39,308 nucleotides of DNA from Saprospiraceae bacterium UBA7687 (lineage in GTDB: Bacteria > Bacteroidota > Bacteroidia > Chitinophagales > Saprospiraceae), in contig DLGT01000086.1 of assembly GCA_002482845.1 (NCBI GenBank), positions 1 through 39,308 of the forward strand, given 5' to 3'. The notes below the pieces were generated by a model. It did no database searches and had not been told where the DNA came from. It was given only the letters and a program-made list of their open reading frames with translations. Positions 23,324 through 32,315 of the stretch are shown here, piece after piece (the stretch's first letter is position 1; the number at the start of each line of letters is the position of its first letter). Both the position numbers and the translations under genes were made by a program.

Positions 23324-25339
23324 ATGAAGCAGTTTATCACTATTTGTATTCTTTTTATTGGTTCGATATCAACACTTTGTGGACAACAGCAAAGGGATAC
23401 GATCATGGAAGATAAAATAGATCAGGTAGTGATAACTGCTCAGTTTACACCCACTGATACACGTGAAACGGTCAATTCTGTACGTGTCATTAATCGTAAG
23501 ACCATAGAACAAAGATCCGTGGTCAATCTTCAAGAATTACTTCAGACCGAGCCTAACATTCGTATCACACAAGACGCCATCTTAGGTAGTGATGTAAGTG
23601 TCAATGGTCTCAAAGGTGAAAATCTTAAAATACTGATAGATGGTGTACCTATAGTAGGAAGGCTTAATGGAAACATCGATGCAGGACAGATTCCATTAAG
23701 TTCTATAGAAAGAGTGGAGATTATAGAAGGAGCACAATCGCTACTTTATGGTTCGGAAGCTTCAGGTGGCGTCATCAATTTGATTACAAAAAAGAGTCAA
23801 TTGGCAAAATTTGATACGGAACTTAATAGTCAATATGAAACAAATGGGTTCAGAAATTTGACAGCTAGAGTAGGGTATTCAAAAAATAAATGGATCGTAC
23901 AAGCGACAGGAAGTTTGCAAAACTTTATTCCTGCTATAGATACAAGTAAAGGAAGAGATCAAATTTGGAACCCAAAAAGACAACAGTCTGGTCGCGCATT
24001 TGTAAGATTCACACCTTCTGAAAGTATGGATTTTAGGCTTTCTGCCAATATTTTGAGCGAAAAAGTAGATAATCTTGGAGATTTAAAAAGACCAAATTTC
24101 AGACCATATGCTTTTGATGATTATTATTTGACTGATAGACAAGATATCAGTTTTCATATGGATAGATGGACTAAGTCGAAAAATCTCTTTCAGGCAACAC
24201 TAGGATATAATGGTTTCCAAAGGATCAAAAATTCCTATAGAATGGATTTTGAACAAGATACTCAATTGTTGTTAGATGGCATGCAAGATACATCATCTGC
24301 CACAGGATATCTTTCTAGATTTACTTATGCCATTGACAATAAAGCTAGAAAATGGAATTACCTTTTCGGCCTTGAAAACTATTTCGAAACGGCTACTGGA
24401 ACTAGACTTATTGATACTACTTCAACAAATCCTGGTGAAGCAATTACCAATGATTTAGGATTGTTTGCTAGTGGAAAAGTCAGGGTTAGTAATCAATTAA
24501 CCCTTCAAACAGGGGCAAGATGGACCATTAATATGCGTTATGGTTCAGCGGTGACACCTTCTACTTGGTTATTGTGGCAGCCTAAGTTACCATTCCAAAC
24601 GAGATTTTCTTACGCATATGGATTTAGATCACCTTCGCTAAAAGAGTTGTTTTTTAACTTTATAGATGTCAATCATTTTGTCATAGGAAATAGTAATTTG
24701 AATCCTGAAAGATCGCTAAACCTTCGAGGTGAAATCACTTGGAAAACATTTAATTTTAACAAAGTAGATATCACACTCACCGCGACTGGTTTTTATAATA
24801 AAGTAAATGACAGAATCATCCTTACAGCTCTCGGACCTGTGCACTATGAGTATCGTAATGTAGAGACATGGAAAACAAAAGGAGCAAGTTTTAGGGTGAA
24901 TGCCAATGTTGGGAATTGGCTGAGATTTCAGTCAGATGTCATATCGACAGGATTTCATAATTCGAATATTGAAAATAATGGGACTTCTGATTTGCTTTGG
25001 TCTACTGACTGGACTAATGACTTGACATTTACATTTTTGGATGGAAAATTGAGCTGGAATATTTGGCAAAAACTTACTGGTAAAACACCATTTTTCTATA
25101 ACCAAGATGGAAAAACAGAACAAGGCACGACAAATAGTTACAATATGTTGAATTCAGGACTGTCTACACACTTCCTGAATAAAAAAATTAGAATCAACAC
25201 TGGCGTAAAAAATTTATTTAACATAAGAGAATTACAAGCTAACAATAATAACGGTATACATATCGAAGCTAGTAACCAACAAAACTTACATTGGGGACGT
25301 ACATTTTATGTAAACTTGATACTGCAGTTGCAAAAGTAG
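23324..25339 (+). CDS. TonB-dependent outer membrane receptor
   Basis: Outer-membrane active transporter of 671 residues. A signal peptide (1-21, ending LCGQ) is followed by the TonB-box region DKIDQVVITA and the plug domain (about 30-150) with NLQELLQTEPNIRI, LKILIDGVP and SIERVEIIEGAQSLLYGSEA. The barrel ends in FYVNLILQLQK. It lacks the N-terminal carboxypeptidase-like domain of SusC proteins, so it belongs to the small BtuB/HmuR-like class that imports metal chelates, heme or cobalamin rather than glycans. It is co-transcribed with the HmuY-like gene. The ligand is inferred from that neighbour only. Confidence 0.92.
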   Translation: MKQFITICILFIGSISTLCGQQQRDTIMEDKIDQVVITAQFTPTDTRETVNSVRVINRKTIEQRSVVNLQELLQTEPNIRITQDAILGSDVSVNGLKGENLKILIDGVPIVGRLNGNIDAGQIPLSSIERVEIIEGAQSLLYGSEASGGVINLITKKSQLAKFDTELNSQYETNGFRNLTARVGYSKNKWIVQATGSLQNFIPAIDTSKGRDQIWNPKRQQSGRAFVRFTPSESMDFRLSANILSEKVDNLGDLKRPNFRPYAFDDYYLTDRQDISFHMDRWTKSKNLFQATLGYNGFQRIKNSYRMDFEQDTQLLLDGMQDTSSATGYLSRFTYAIDNKARKWNYLFGLENYFETATGTRLIDTTSTNPGEAITNDLGLFASGKVRVSNQLTLQTGARWTINMRYGSAVTPSTWLLWQPKLPFQTRFSYAYGFRSPSLKELFFNFIDVNHFVIGNSNLNPERSLNLRGEITWKTFNFNKVDITLTATGFYNKVNDRIILTALGPVHYEYRNVETWKTKGASFRVNANVGNWLRFQSDVISTGFHNSNIENNGTSDLLWSTDWTNDLTFTFLDGKLSWNIWQKLTGKTPFFYNQDGKTEQGTTNSYNMLNSGLSTHFLNKKIRINTGVKNLFNIRELQANNNNGIHIEASNQQNLHWGRTFYVNLILQLQK

Positions 25340-25370
25340 GTCCTTAAAATTTCAAGTATTTTTAAAAAAA

Positions 25371-25424
25371 TCGATACGGCGGCTGGAATCCGCGTGATAC
25401 TAAATCGTAGCGAAGACACTACGA
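25371..25424. repeat. GC-richer paired hairpins in a convergent intergenic region
   Basis: Two short stems lie between the receptor gene and rnr: ACGGCGG (25376-25382) with CCGCGT (25390-25395, one bulge) and TCGTAG (25405-25410) with CTACGA (25419-25424). The stretch is clearly richer in G and C than its surroundings. It could end transcription from both sides, although neither side shows a long T-run after the stem. It also looks like a dispersed intergenic repeat. Confidence 0.45.
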
Positions 25425-25436
25425 CTAACCTATTTC

Positions 25437-27602
25437 TTAGTCTTCTCGTACAAGTTCCATATCCGTTCTTTTGGTTTCAGGATCAGCAGCTGTTATTCTT
25501 ACTTTTACAGTTTGCCCCATGCTAAATTCGTCCCCAGAGATTCTTGATTTTGCTTTCAGTCTACTCGTAGGTACCGTATATATCTCGCCTAAACTATCGA
25601 ATGTCACAAGACCTTCTACTTTGCTTTCTAGTAATTCTACAAATATTCCTTTTTCGATAATCCCAGAAATGATGCCTTCAAAGACCTGACCAATAAACTT
25701 AGAAATATAGACCGTTTGCATATATTTTACGGATTCACGTTCTGCATCATTTGCTTTTCGTTCCATTTCGGATATATGTTTTGCCTTTTTCTCCATGGCT
25801 TCCTTGTCTTCACGTACGATATTGTTTTCTAAGTTTTTGAATAAAGTTCTATGAACTAAAACATCAGAATATCTTCTTATCGGTGATGTGAAATGCGTGT
25901 AATGTTCAAAGCCTAGACCATAGTGGCCTATATTATTGGTCGTATATTCAGCTTTTGCCATGGTACGAATGGCCAATGGTTCTAGCATTTTTAGTTGCTG
26001 ATTTTCTTTGGAAGCTTCCGCGAGTTTATTGAAAGATTCGGCTATTTGTTGTGGTTTGTCCATCTTAAATTTAAAACCCAATTCTGCTGCAAATAATGCA
26101 AAATCAGCTAGTTTGTCGGGATTTGGAAGGTCGTGGACTCGATATACAAAAGGAATTTCAGGTTTGGCTTTGTGGTAAACATAGCTAGCCACTTTTTTAT
26201 TTGCCAATAGCATAAAATCTTCTACTAACATGTGTGCATCCTTACGCTCACGCACATACATTCCTACAGGAAGGTTGTTTTCATCTAGGATAAATTGGAC
26301 TTCTTCAGATTCAAAACTTATAGAACCTTCTTTATACCTATCTGCTCGTAGCTTGAGTGCAATGGCATTTAATGCATTTATCTCCACTGCAAAATCTCCT
26401 TCTTTGGTTTCTATTCGCTCTTGTGCTTCTTCATAGGTAAATCGTCTATCAGAATGGATAATTGTCTTTCCATACCATTCTTTGACAATATTATACTTAT
26501 CGTCAAATTCGAAAACTGCTCCAAAAGTATATTTGTCTTCATGTGGATTTAGGGAACAAAGATCATTACTCAGCTCCTCTGGCAACATCGGGCAAACCCG
26601 ATCTACCAGATAAACAGATGTGGATCGTCTGAAAGCTTCTTTGTCCAAAGCAGTATCTTCTTTTAAGTAATGCGTCACATCAGCTATATGGATACCGACT
26701 TCTATATTTCCATTGTCTAGGATTCTGTAAGATAAAGCATCGTCAAAGTCTTTGGCAGTCAATGGATCAATCGTACTTGTGAAGACTTGACGGAAATCTC
26801 TTCTTCTAGCTATCTCATCATCTGTAATGTCACCATGAAGAGAAGCTGCTTCAGAAAGTACTTCTTCCGAAAATTCAGGGTCAAAACCATTTGACAATAA
26901 GATAGATTGCATATTCATCTCATGGTCTGTCAGATTCTCAAGAATGCTTATGACTTTTCCCCAAATGGATTTATTTTGTCCTTTTCCCCATTCTGTAATC
27001 TCCACAACGACCCGATCATCATCTTTACTAGCTAAAGTTTGGTCATGATGAACCATCACTTCAGGAAAAATTTTGGTATTTTCGGGAAATACAACTGCAA
27101 ATTTGTCAAAATATTTGATATGCCCAATGACGCGTGCAAGTGCTCTTTTTTCTATAGAAACTATTCTGCCTTCAGGTCTTCTGCGAGACCTACTTTCGGT
27201 GACAGCTACGGTGACTTGGTCTTTGTGAAGCGCACCTTTCAGATTTTTTGAGTGGACGTAAATGTCTTCTACTGATTCTGTATGGATAATATATGCTGCT
27301 CCTGATCGTGTCATATCTACCGTTCCCGTATAGAGAATGGTGTCTTCTGATTTTCTATTGGATCTTTGTGCTCTTTCGGGTGTGAAAACTTCCCATTTGT
27401 AGCGATCTTCAGAAAATTTGACCACTTTTTTATCTCCAACTAATTTTTGAAGCGATCTTTGGATGGCATCAGGTGGATTTGCTACGTTTATTTTTCTAGA
27501 AATTTGGGTAACTGTGAAGCGAGTTTTTGGATTCTTAGAGAGGAGCTTTTCTATTTGATTGAGTAGTTCTGCGTCTTTTAATTGTCTTGGTTTTCTAATC
27601 AT
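25437..27602 (-). CDS. rnr: Ribonuclease R
   Basis: Processive 3'-to-5' exoribonuclease of 721 residues that degrades structured RNA. In order: an N-terminal winged-helix region (about 10-60), two cold-shock-like domains (about 85-230), the RNB catalytic domain with the metal-binding aspartates in STIDPLTAKDFDDALSY and later HYGLGFEHYTHFTSPIRRYSD, and a C-terminal S1 domain (about 635-715, GQVFEGIISGIIEKGIFVEL). It is transcribed alone or after the nadC pair; a 20-base tandem repeat lies just upstream (27634-27670). Confidence 0.96.
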   Translation of the reverse strand: MIRKPRQLKDAELLNQIEKLLSKNPKTRFTVTQISRKINVANPPDAIQRSLQKLVGDKKVVKFSEDRYKWEVFTPERAQRSNRKSEDTILYTGTVDMTRSGAAYIIHTESVEDIYVHSKNLKGALHKDQVTVAVTESRSRRRPEGRIVSIEKRALARVIGHIKYFDKFAVVFPENTKIFPEVMVHHDQTLASKDDDRVVVEITEWGKGQNKSIWGKVISILENLTDHEMNMQSILLSNGFDPEFSEEVLSEAASLHGDITDDEIARRRDFRQVFTSTIDPLTAKDFDDALSYRILDNGNIEVGIHIADVTHYLKEDTALDKEAFRRSTSVYLVDRVCPMLPEELSNDLCSLNPHEDKYTFGAVFEFDDKYNIVKEWYGKTIIHSDRRFTYEEAQERIETKEGDFAVEINALNAIALKLRADRYKEGSISFESEEVQFILDENNLPVGMYVRERKDAHMLVEDFMLLANKKVASYVYHKAKPEIPFVYRVHDLPNPDKLADFALFAAELGFKFKMDKPQQIAESFNKLAEASKENQQLKMLEPLAIRTMAKAEYTTNNIGHYGLGFEHYTHFTSPIRRYSDVLVHRTLFKNLENNIVREDKEAMEKKAKHISEMERKANDAERESVKYMQTVYISKFIGQVFEGIISGIIEKGIFVELLESKVEGLVTFDSLGEIYTVPTSRLKAKSRISGDEFSMGQTVKVRITAADPETKRTDMELVRED

Positions 27603-27633
27603 TTTGTTTGTTTAACATCAATAGTTAACCAAT

Positions 27634-27700
27634 AAAATGTGCATTAAGTTCAGAAAATGTACATTAAATTACTGTAAACTCACAGAATGTCTGTCAGTTT
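27634..27700. repeat. 20-base tandem repeat and inverted repeat upstream of rnr
   Basis: AAAATGTGCATTAAGTT (27634-27650) and AAAATGTACATTAAATT (27654-27670) match at 15 of 17 positions with a 20-base period. An inverted repeat follows: AAACTCACAG (27676-27685) against CTGTCAGTTT (27691-27700), 9 of 10 paired with a 5-base loop. The tandem repeat is placed to be an rnr promoter operator. The inverted repeat could end the nadC transcript but has no T-run. No full TAnnTTTG box is seen. Confidence 0.45.
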
Positions 27701-27751
27701 TAGACCACCAAGGACTAAGTATTTTGAAAATATTGATTACAAATTTAAATC

Positions 27752-28243
27752 TCAATTCAATGTATCCAATGCAAATATAATCTCACCAGTAGGCAATACT
27801 TCCATTGCAAAAGCTTTGGACATCGATGCATCATATTCTTCACCATCGAGAGTTTGTCCTGCAATGATATTGATGATAAGATCTGGCTCGATAGAAGCTA
27901 CAGATTTTTTGATGACATTATCGTTTACGATGGTACTTGCGATAGATTTTTTATTAATAAGTTCGCCATTTTTGTCAAGGGTGACCATAATAAAGTCATA
28001 TCTAAGAAGTGCACCTTTCCAATACACCACAGTATTAAATTTTTCTTCCTTCGGCAACCTAAAGCAAGGAATAAATTCTGTAAATTCGTCTGCATCTTTT
28101 TCCCATTCGAGTAATACTTCATCAATAAATACTTGTGGAAATGGATCAGCATTGGTTTCGTAATCACTAAGATAATCTTCTGAAACAATAATAGGAAGTT
28201 CGGTTTCCGGAAAATAATGGAGGATCTTGTCTAATTTGCTCAT
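27752..28243 (-). CDS. Uncharacterised protein co-transcribed with nadC
   Basis: Acidic soluble protein of 163 residues that I do not recognise. It has no signal peptide or membrane segment. Visible features are an aromatic/acidic first half (ILHYFPETELP, SDYLSDYETNADPFP-like acidic run, FTEFIPCFRLPKEEKFN) and a second half of alternating strands (VVYWKGALLRYDFIMVTLDK, LINIIAGQTLDGEEYDASM). The start lies 9 bases after the nadC stop, so the two share a transcript. A link to NAD metabolism would be guesswork. An overlapping frame on the other strand is judged to be its shadow. Confidence 0.75.
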   Translation of the reverse strand: MSKLDKILHYFPETELPIIVSEDYLSDYETNADPFPQVFIDEVLLEWEKDADEFTEFIPCFRLPKEEKFNTVVYWKGALLRYDFIMVTLDKNGELINKKSIASTIVNDNVIKKSVASIEPDLIINIIAGQTLDGEEYDASMSKAFAMEVLPTGEIIFALDTLN

Positions 28244-28252
28244 AAAAAACTA

Positions 28253-29110
28253 CTAATCTTTAATCACTTTAAGACTCAAATCTAGACATCCAGCTGAGTG
28301 GGTCAATGCCCCTGCCGAAACATAGTCAACACCGGTCATTGCTACTTTACGCACAGATTGCAAAGTGATACCACCTGAAGCTTCCGTTTCAAATCGTCCA
28401 TCTACATGCGCTACGGCTTCTGCCAAAATTGGTAATTCGAAATTATCAAACATGATTCTAGTCACGCCGCCTTTATTGAGTACTTCTTGAAGTTCTACCA
28501 AATTTCTGACTTCTACCGTAATACCAAGATCTAAGTTATTATTTTTTAAATATTCATGAACTTTTGAAATGGCTTCCGTGTGCGAACCACAAGCATCTAC
28601 ATGGTTATCTTTGATCATAATCCAATCGTAAAGTCCAATGCGATAGTTCTCACAACCTCCAACTTTCACAGCCCATTTTTCAAGAAATCTTATCAAAGGT
28701 GTTGTTTTTCTTGTATCCAAAATCTTGACAGGAAGTCCTTCTACTTCGAATGCAAAACGACTGCTCAAAGTCGCAATACCACTTAGTCGTTGCATCGTAT
28801 TTAGAATTAATCGCTCAGCTTTCAGTAATGCTTGTGAATTACATTCCACATAAAAAGCGACATCTCCATATTTTACATCTTCTCCATCTTGGATTTTAAT
28901 GTCAAGGGTAGCTGTAGGGTCTACATGTTTAAAAATGGCTTCCGCAATAGCTACTCCTGCAATCACACCTTCAGATTTTACAAGAAGTTTTGCATTGCTA
29001 CGGTCATCTGCAGGAATACAAGCTAATGATGTATGATCTCCTTCATGAATATCTTCGTGAAGTGCATCAATGATTAATTGCTGTAAAAGAGTATTATCTA
29101 AACTTGCCAT
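28253..29110 (-). CDS. nadC: Nicotinate-nucleotide pyrophosphorylase (carboxylating)
   Basis: Quinolinate phosphoribosyltransferase of 285 residues that converts quinolinate and PRPP to nicotinate mononucleotide in NAD synthesis. Characteristic motifs are EGDHTSLACIP near the start, ERLILNTMQRLSGIAT, the catalytic-site block VKILDTRKTTPLIRFLEKWA, RIGLYDWIMIKDNH, VEVRNLVEL and the C-terminal VDYVSAGALTHSAGCLDLSL. A TATCTTTG -7 box lies at 29138-29145 on this strand. The uncharacterised gene at 27752 follows closely. It is divergent from rsmA. Confidence 0.96.
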   Translation of the reverse strand: MASLDNTLLQQLIIDALHEDIHEGDHTSLACIPADDRSNAKLLVKSEGVIAGVAIAEAIFKHVDPTATLDIKIQDGEDVKYGDVAFYVECNSQALLKAERLILNTMQRLSGIATLSSRFAFEVEGLPVKILDTRKTTPLIRFLEKWAVKVGGCENYRIGLYDWIMIKDNHVDACGSHTEAISKVHEYLKNNNLDLGITVEVRNLVELQEVLNKGGVTRIMFDNFELPILAEAVAHVDGRFETEASGGITLQSVRKVAMTGVDYVSAGALTHSAGCLDLSLKVIKD

Positions 29111-29137
29111 TTTTGTACATTTATATAAAAAAGATCA

Positions 29138-29145
29138 CAAAGATA
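29138..29145 (-). promoter_or_regulatory. -7 box upstream of nadC
   Basis: TATCTTTG on the minus strand is a full TAnnTTTG match about 28 bases before the nadC ATG. No TTG at the usual -33 spacing was found, so the promoter is only partly supported. Confidence 0.4.
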
Positions 29146-29290
29146 AGACAATCATTCTAAAAAACAGTCCAATATATCTCATTCTGATCAAAGATTATAA
29201 TCACTCTGTTCAGGATTTTAGACTTTAAAGATATAAAATTGCTATAGGATAGTTGGTTTTAATAAACTCGACAGACAAAAAATAAATTCG

Positions 29291-29298
29291 TACCTTTG
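29291..29298 (+). promoter_or_regulatory. -7 box of the rsmA promoter
   Basis: TACCTTTG lies 17 bases before the ATG at 29316 and overlaps a GTG that would give a longer frame. With the start of transcription expected around 29305, the GTG at 29298 cannot be on the message, which settles the ATG as the start. No good -33 TTG is visible. Confidence 0.5.
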
Positions 29299-29315
29299 TG
29301 CTATCTTCGATAAAT

Positions 29316-30095
29316 ATGAAAGCAAAAAAATCATTTGGACAGCATTTTTTGGTGAATGAACATGTGGCAGAAAAAATTGCTAACAGTCTCCTAAAAACCG
29401 AAGGAATCAGAAATGTCCTTGAAATTGGTCCTGGAAAAGGAGTTCTCACAAAGTACTTATCCAAACACGACACTAATCTGAAAGTAGTGGAAGCAGATCA
29501 AGATATGGTGGCTTTCCTTACTCGAAACAATGTGTTGAATCCTGATCAGATCATTTTTTTAGATTTCTTAAAGTTGAATTTATCCAAAGTTTTTAATGGA
29601 GAACAATTTTACTTGATAGGCAATTATCCTTATAATATCTCATCACAGATCTTATTCAAAATGATCAATTCCAAGGAGTTAGTTCCTGAGATGGTGGGAA
29701 TGTTTCAAAAAGAAGTAGCCGATAGAGTTGTGTCTCCACCGGGTTCTAAAACATATGGTGTTATAAGTGTCCTTGTTCAAGCCTATTATGAAGGGAAAAC
29801 AATAATAGATGTAGCTCCAGGTTCATTTAGTCCACCACCAAAGGTTAACTCTAGTGTGATCAGATTAAAAAGAAAGGAAAATTTTGAACTTCCTTGTGAT
29901 GATCGATTGTTTAGAACAGTGGTAAAAACAAGTTTTAATTCAAGACGTAAAATGTTGCGCAATACTTTGAAACCATTGGTGCAAGATCCATCCATACTCG
30001 AAGATCCGTTTTTTACACAACGTCCAGAACAGCTTGGTGTGGCAGAATTTGTGGAAATTACCAATAAATTAAAAAATCAAATAATACCAGAATAA
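29316..30095 (+). CDS. rsmA: 16S rRNA (adenine-1518/1519-N6)-dimethyltransferase
   Basis: Also called ksgA. It dimethylates two adjacent adenines near the 3' end of 16S rRNA in late small-subunit assembly. From the chosen ATG it is 259 residues and begins MKAKKSFGQHFLVNE, the usual family start. The SAM-binding motif is VLEIGPGKGVLTKYL and the catalytic motif IV is GNYPYNISSQI. The C-terminal domain has FSPPPKVNSSVIRLKRK and FNSRRKMLRNTLKP. The GTG six codons upstream is rejected because it overlaps the -7 box. The YqeY-like gene begins 1 base after the stop, so both are on one transcript. Confidence 0.96.
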   Translation: MKAKKSFGQHFLVNEHVAEKIANSLLKTEGIRNVLEIGPGKGVLTKYLSKHDTNLKVVEADQDMVAFLTRNNVLNPDQIIFLDFLKLNLSKVFNGEQFYLIGNYPYNISSQILFKMINSKELVPEMVGMFQKEVADRVVSPPGSKTYGVISVLVQAYYEGKTIIDVAPGSFSPPPKVNSSVIRLKRKENFELPCDDRLFRTVVKTSFNSRRKMLRNTLKPLVQDPSILEDPFFTQRPEQLGVAEFVEITNKLKNQIIPE

Positions 30096-30096
30096 T

Positions 30097-30543
30097 ATGA
30101 GTTTAGAGTCATTAATTACAAACGATCTGAAAGAAGCTATGAAAGCCAAAGACCAAGTAGCTCTTAGGTCTATACGCGCGATCAAAGCTGCAATACTACT
30201 ATTTAAAACAGATGGTAGTGGTGATGTATTGGATACGGACAAAGAGATAAAACTCCTTCAAAAACTGGTCAAACAAAGACAAGATTCACTAGATATTTAT
30301 ACCAAACAAGGGAGAGAAGATCTTGCAGTCACAGAAAGAGAAGAAATCGCTGTTATCCAGAAATACCTTCCAGCACAGCTTACTGATGATGAACTAAAAG
30401 CAGCAATTACTGAGCTGATCGCCGAATCTGGTGCGACATCTATCAAAGAAATGGGTAAAGTGATAGGCCTAGCAAATCAAAGACTAGCAGGAAAAGCTGA
30501 GGGCAAGGCAATCGCAGCAACAGTTAAGGAGCTTTTGAGCTGA
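30097..30543 (+). CDS. GatB/YqeY domain protein
   Basis: Small soluble protein of 148 residues of the YqeY family, related to the C-terminal tRNA-binding domain of GatB, the amidotransferase subunit. Recognisable parts are LITNDLKEAMKAKDQVALRSIRA, KLVKQRQDSLDIY, EREEIAVIQKYLPAQLTDDEL, and GATSIKEMGKVIGLANQRLAGKAEG. The exact role is not established; tRNA-related activity is the usual inference. It directly follows rsmA. Its last 20 bases overlap the 3' end of the convergent queG gene. Confidence 0.93.
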   Translation: MSLESLITNDLKEAMKAKDQVALRSIRAIKAAILLFKTDGSGDVLDTDKEIKLLQKLVKQRQDSLDIYTKQGREDLAVTEREEIAVIQKYLPAQLTDDELKAAITELIAESGATSIKEMGKVIGLANQRLAGKAEGKAIAATVKELLS

Positions 30544-31465
30544 TTTTGAGGAATTCAATATTCCTTTTTAATCCCTGATATTTGGTTCTTTTTACGGCAC
30601 TACTTTCAAATAATGTATCAAAAACTGGAATAGTCAGTTCGTACCAATCAGCTTTGGTCATAGAAAGTAATTCTGCTTTTGGCAAAAAAGCTTCTTCATT
30701 ATGTGGTGTCGAAAATCGATTCCAGGGACAAACTTGTTGGCAAATATCGCAGCCGAACATATAGTTTGCCATTTTATCACTGAACTCGGTCGATATCGAA
30801 TCTTTCAGTTCTATCGTCAGATAGGAAATACATTTGCTGCCATCCATAAAATATCCATTAGGGCTGATGGCTTCTGTCGGACATGCATCTATACATCGAG
30901 TGCAAGTGCCACAATAATCTGTGATCGGGTCATCATAATGTAAGTCTAGATCAATAATTATTTCTGCAAGGAAAAAATAGCTTCCTTTTTTAGGATTGAT
31001 CAAAAGCGTATTTTTTCCTATCCAACCTATACCGCTCCTTTTTGCCCAATCACGCTCTAACACTGGAGCAGAGTCCACAAAAACCCTTCCATCCACATCA
31101 CCAAAAGTAGCTTTTATCCATTCAAAAAGAGAAAGCAACTTCTTTTTGACAATCTTATGATAATCTTTACCATATGCATATATAGAGATTTTGGGTGCTT
31201 CTACATCTTCTTGTTCTTCTTCAGAATAATAGTTGTATGCTAATGAAATAACACTTTTTGCACCAGGAACGAGTATTGTAGGATCCACCCTTTTGTCAAA
31301 GTGATTTGCCATGTAAGACATTTCTCCATGATGATTTTGATTGAGCCAGTTTTCTAGGTTTTTAGCTTCTTCTTCCATAAACTCAGCCTTGGATATACCG
31401 CATAAAAAGAAACCTAGCTCCGTGGCTTTTTCTTTAATAAGGGCTGATCGTTGTGAGACATTCAT
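30524..31465 (-). CDS. queG: Epoxyqueuosine reductase
   Basis: Cobalamin- and iron-sulfur-dependent enzyme of 313 residues for the last step of queuosine synthesis on tRNA. The N-terminal region has the family's YMANHFDKRVDPTILVPGAKSV-type block, then VDSAPVLERDWAKRSGIGWIG. Two ferredoxin-like [4Fe-4S] motifs follow: CGTCTRCIDACPTEAI and CDICQQVCPWNR. The C-terminal HEAT-like extension of longer homologues is short here. The 3' end overlaps YqeY by 20 bases. marC lies 68 bases downstream on this strand's upstream side. Confidence 0.94.
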   Translation of the reverse strand: MNVSQRSALIKEKATELGFFLCGISKAEFMEEEAKNLENWLNQNHHGEMSYMANHFDKRVDPTILVPGAKSVISLAYNYYSEEEQEDVEAPKISIYAYGKDYHKIVKKKLLSLFEWIKATFGDVDGRVFVDSAPVLERDWAKRSGIGWIGKNTLLINPKKGSYFFLAEIIIDLDLHYDDPITDYCGTCTRCIDACPTEAISPNGYFMDGSKCISYLTIELKDSISTEFSDKMANYMFGCDICQQVCPWNRFSTPHNEEAFLPKAELLSMTKADWYELTIPVFDTLFESSAVKRTKYQGLKRNIEFLKISSKAP

Positions 31466-31533
31466 GATGCTAATTGAATGTCAAAGGTAAGGCTGTTTTG
31501 CTGAAAAGTAGGAAGATTGCTTTTAAATATTAA

Positions 31534-32142
31534 CTAGGTACTTTTAAGAAAACCCAATTTTTGATCAGGAGTGATGACAAGATGGAAATTTTCTTTAAAT
31601 AATTTGATGGCGATTGCAAGTAGTATGATACCGAAAACTTTTCGTAAAACTGCTGCTCCAGCTTCACCAAGTTTATCTTTTATCCAAGTAGAATAGTGGA
31701 GTACTGCAAATACAAGTATAATATTCAATACTATGGCTACCAAAATATCTACAGATTCATATTTAGATTTTAATGAAATAATGGTGGTCATTGTGCCTGC
31801 TCCTGCTATCATTGGAAATGCAATGGGAACTACCGTACCGACGGATGAACTACCTTGTCCTTCTCTAAAAAATCTCACACCGAGTATCATTTCTAATCCC
31901 AAGAAAAATAGAATAATAGCTCCTGCAACAGCAAAAGACTGAACATCTAACCCAAAGAGCCCAAGTATTCCTTCACCTACAAAAAGAAAAGCTATCATTA
32001 GACCCAACGAAACTAAAGCTGCCTGTAGTGAATCCACAACAACACCTTTGTTCTTTAAGTCGATAATCACAGGAATATTACCCACAATGTCTATGACAGA
32101 AAAGAGTATTAAACCAATGCTAAGTATATTCTGAATGTCCAT
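31534..32142 (-). CDS. MarC-family integral membrane protein
   Basis: Inner-membrane protein of 202 residues with about six helices, belonging to the MarC/UPF0056 family. Typical segments are LFSVIDIVGNIPVIIDL near the N-terminus, FLGLEMILGVRFF, and VPIAFPMIAGAGTMTTIISL in the middle. Despite the name (multiple antibiotic resistance), members are not proven resistance determinants and the substrate is unknown. The queG gene follows 68 bases downstream and may share its transcript. Confidence 0.92.
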   Translation of the reverse strand: MDIQNILSIGLILFSVIDIVGNIPVIIDLKNKGVVVDSLQAALVSLGLMIAFLFVGEGILGLFGLDVQSFAVAGAIILFFLGLEMILGVRFFREGQGSSSVGTVVPIAFPMIAGAGTMTTIISLKSKYESVDILVAIVLNIILVFAVLHYSTWIKDKLGEAGAAVLRKVFGIILLAIAIKLFKENFHLVITPDQKLGFLKST

Positions 32143-32315
32143 GACAAATTTTATTTGTTTTATATATACAAAAAAGACGTAAAATAAAATATAATGTTGC
32201 TAAAATAGGTATTAACTTACATCAATTGACATAAGATTAACATTAAAGTGACAGATTAAGCACTTTATTACATTATTAAAACTGAATTTTTTAACTTGAC
32301 GATCTTCTTGGTCAA

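Noticed and set aside
27687..28163. 158-codon plus-strand frame opposite the uncharacterised gene
   Set aside because: It is antisense to a gene with a good operon context beside nadC, and its composition looks like a shadow frame.
29298..29315. GTG start for rsmA
   Set aside because: It overlaps the TACCTTTG -7 box, so it would precede the expected transcript start.
31534..32142. marC as an antibiotic-resistance gene
   Set aside because: The family name is historical; resistance is not established for it.
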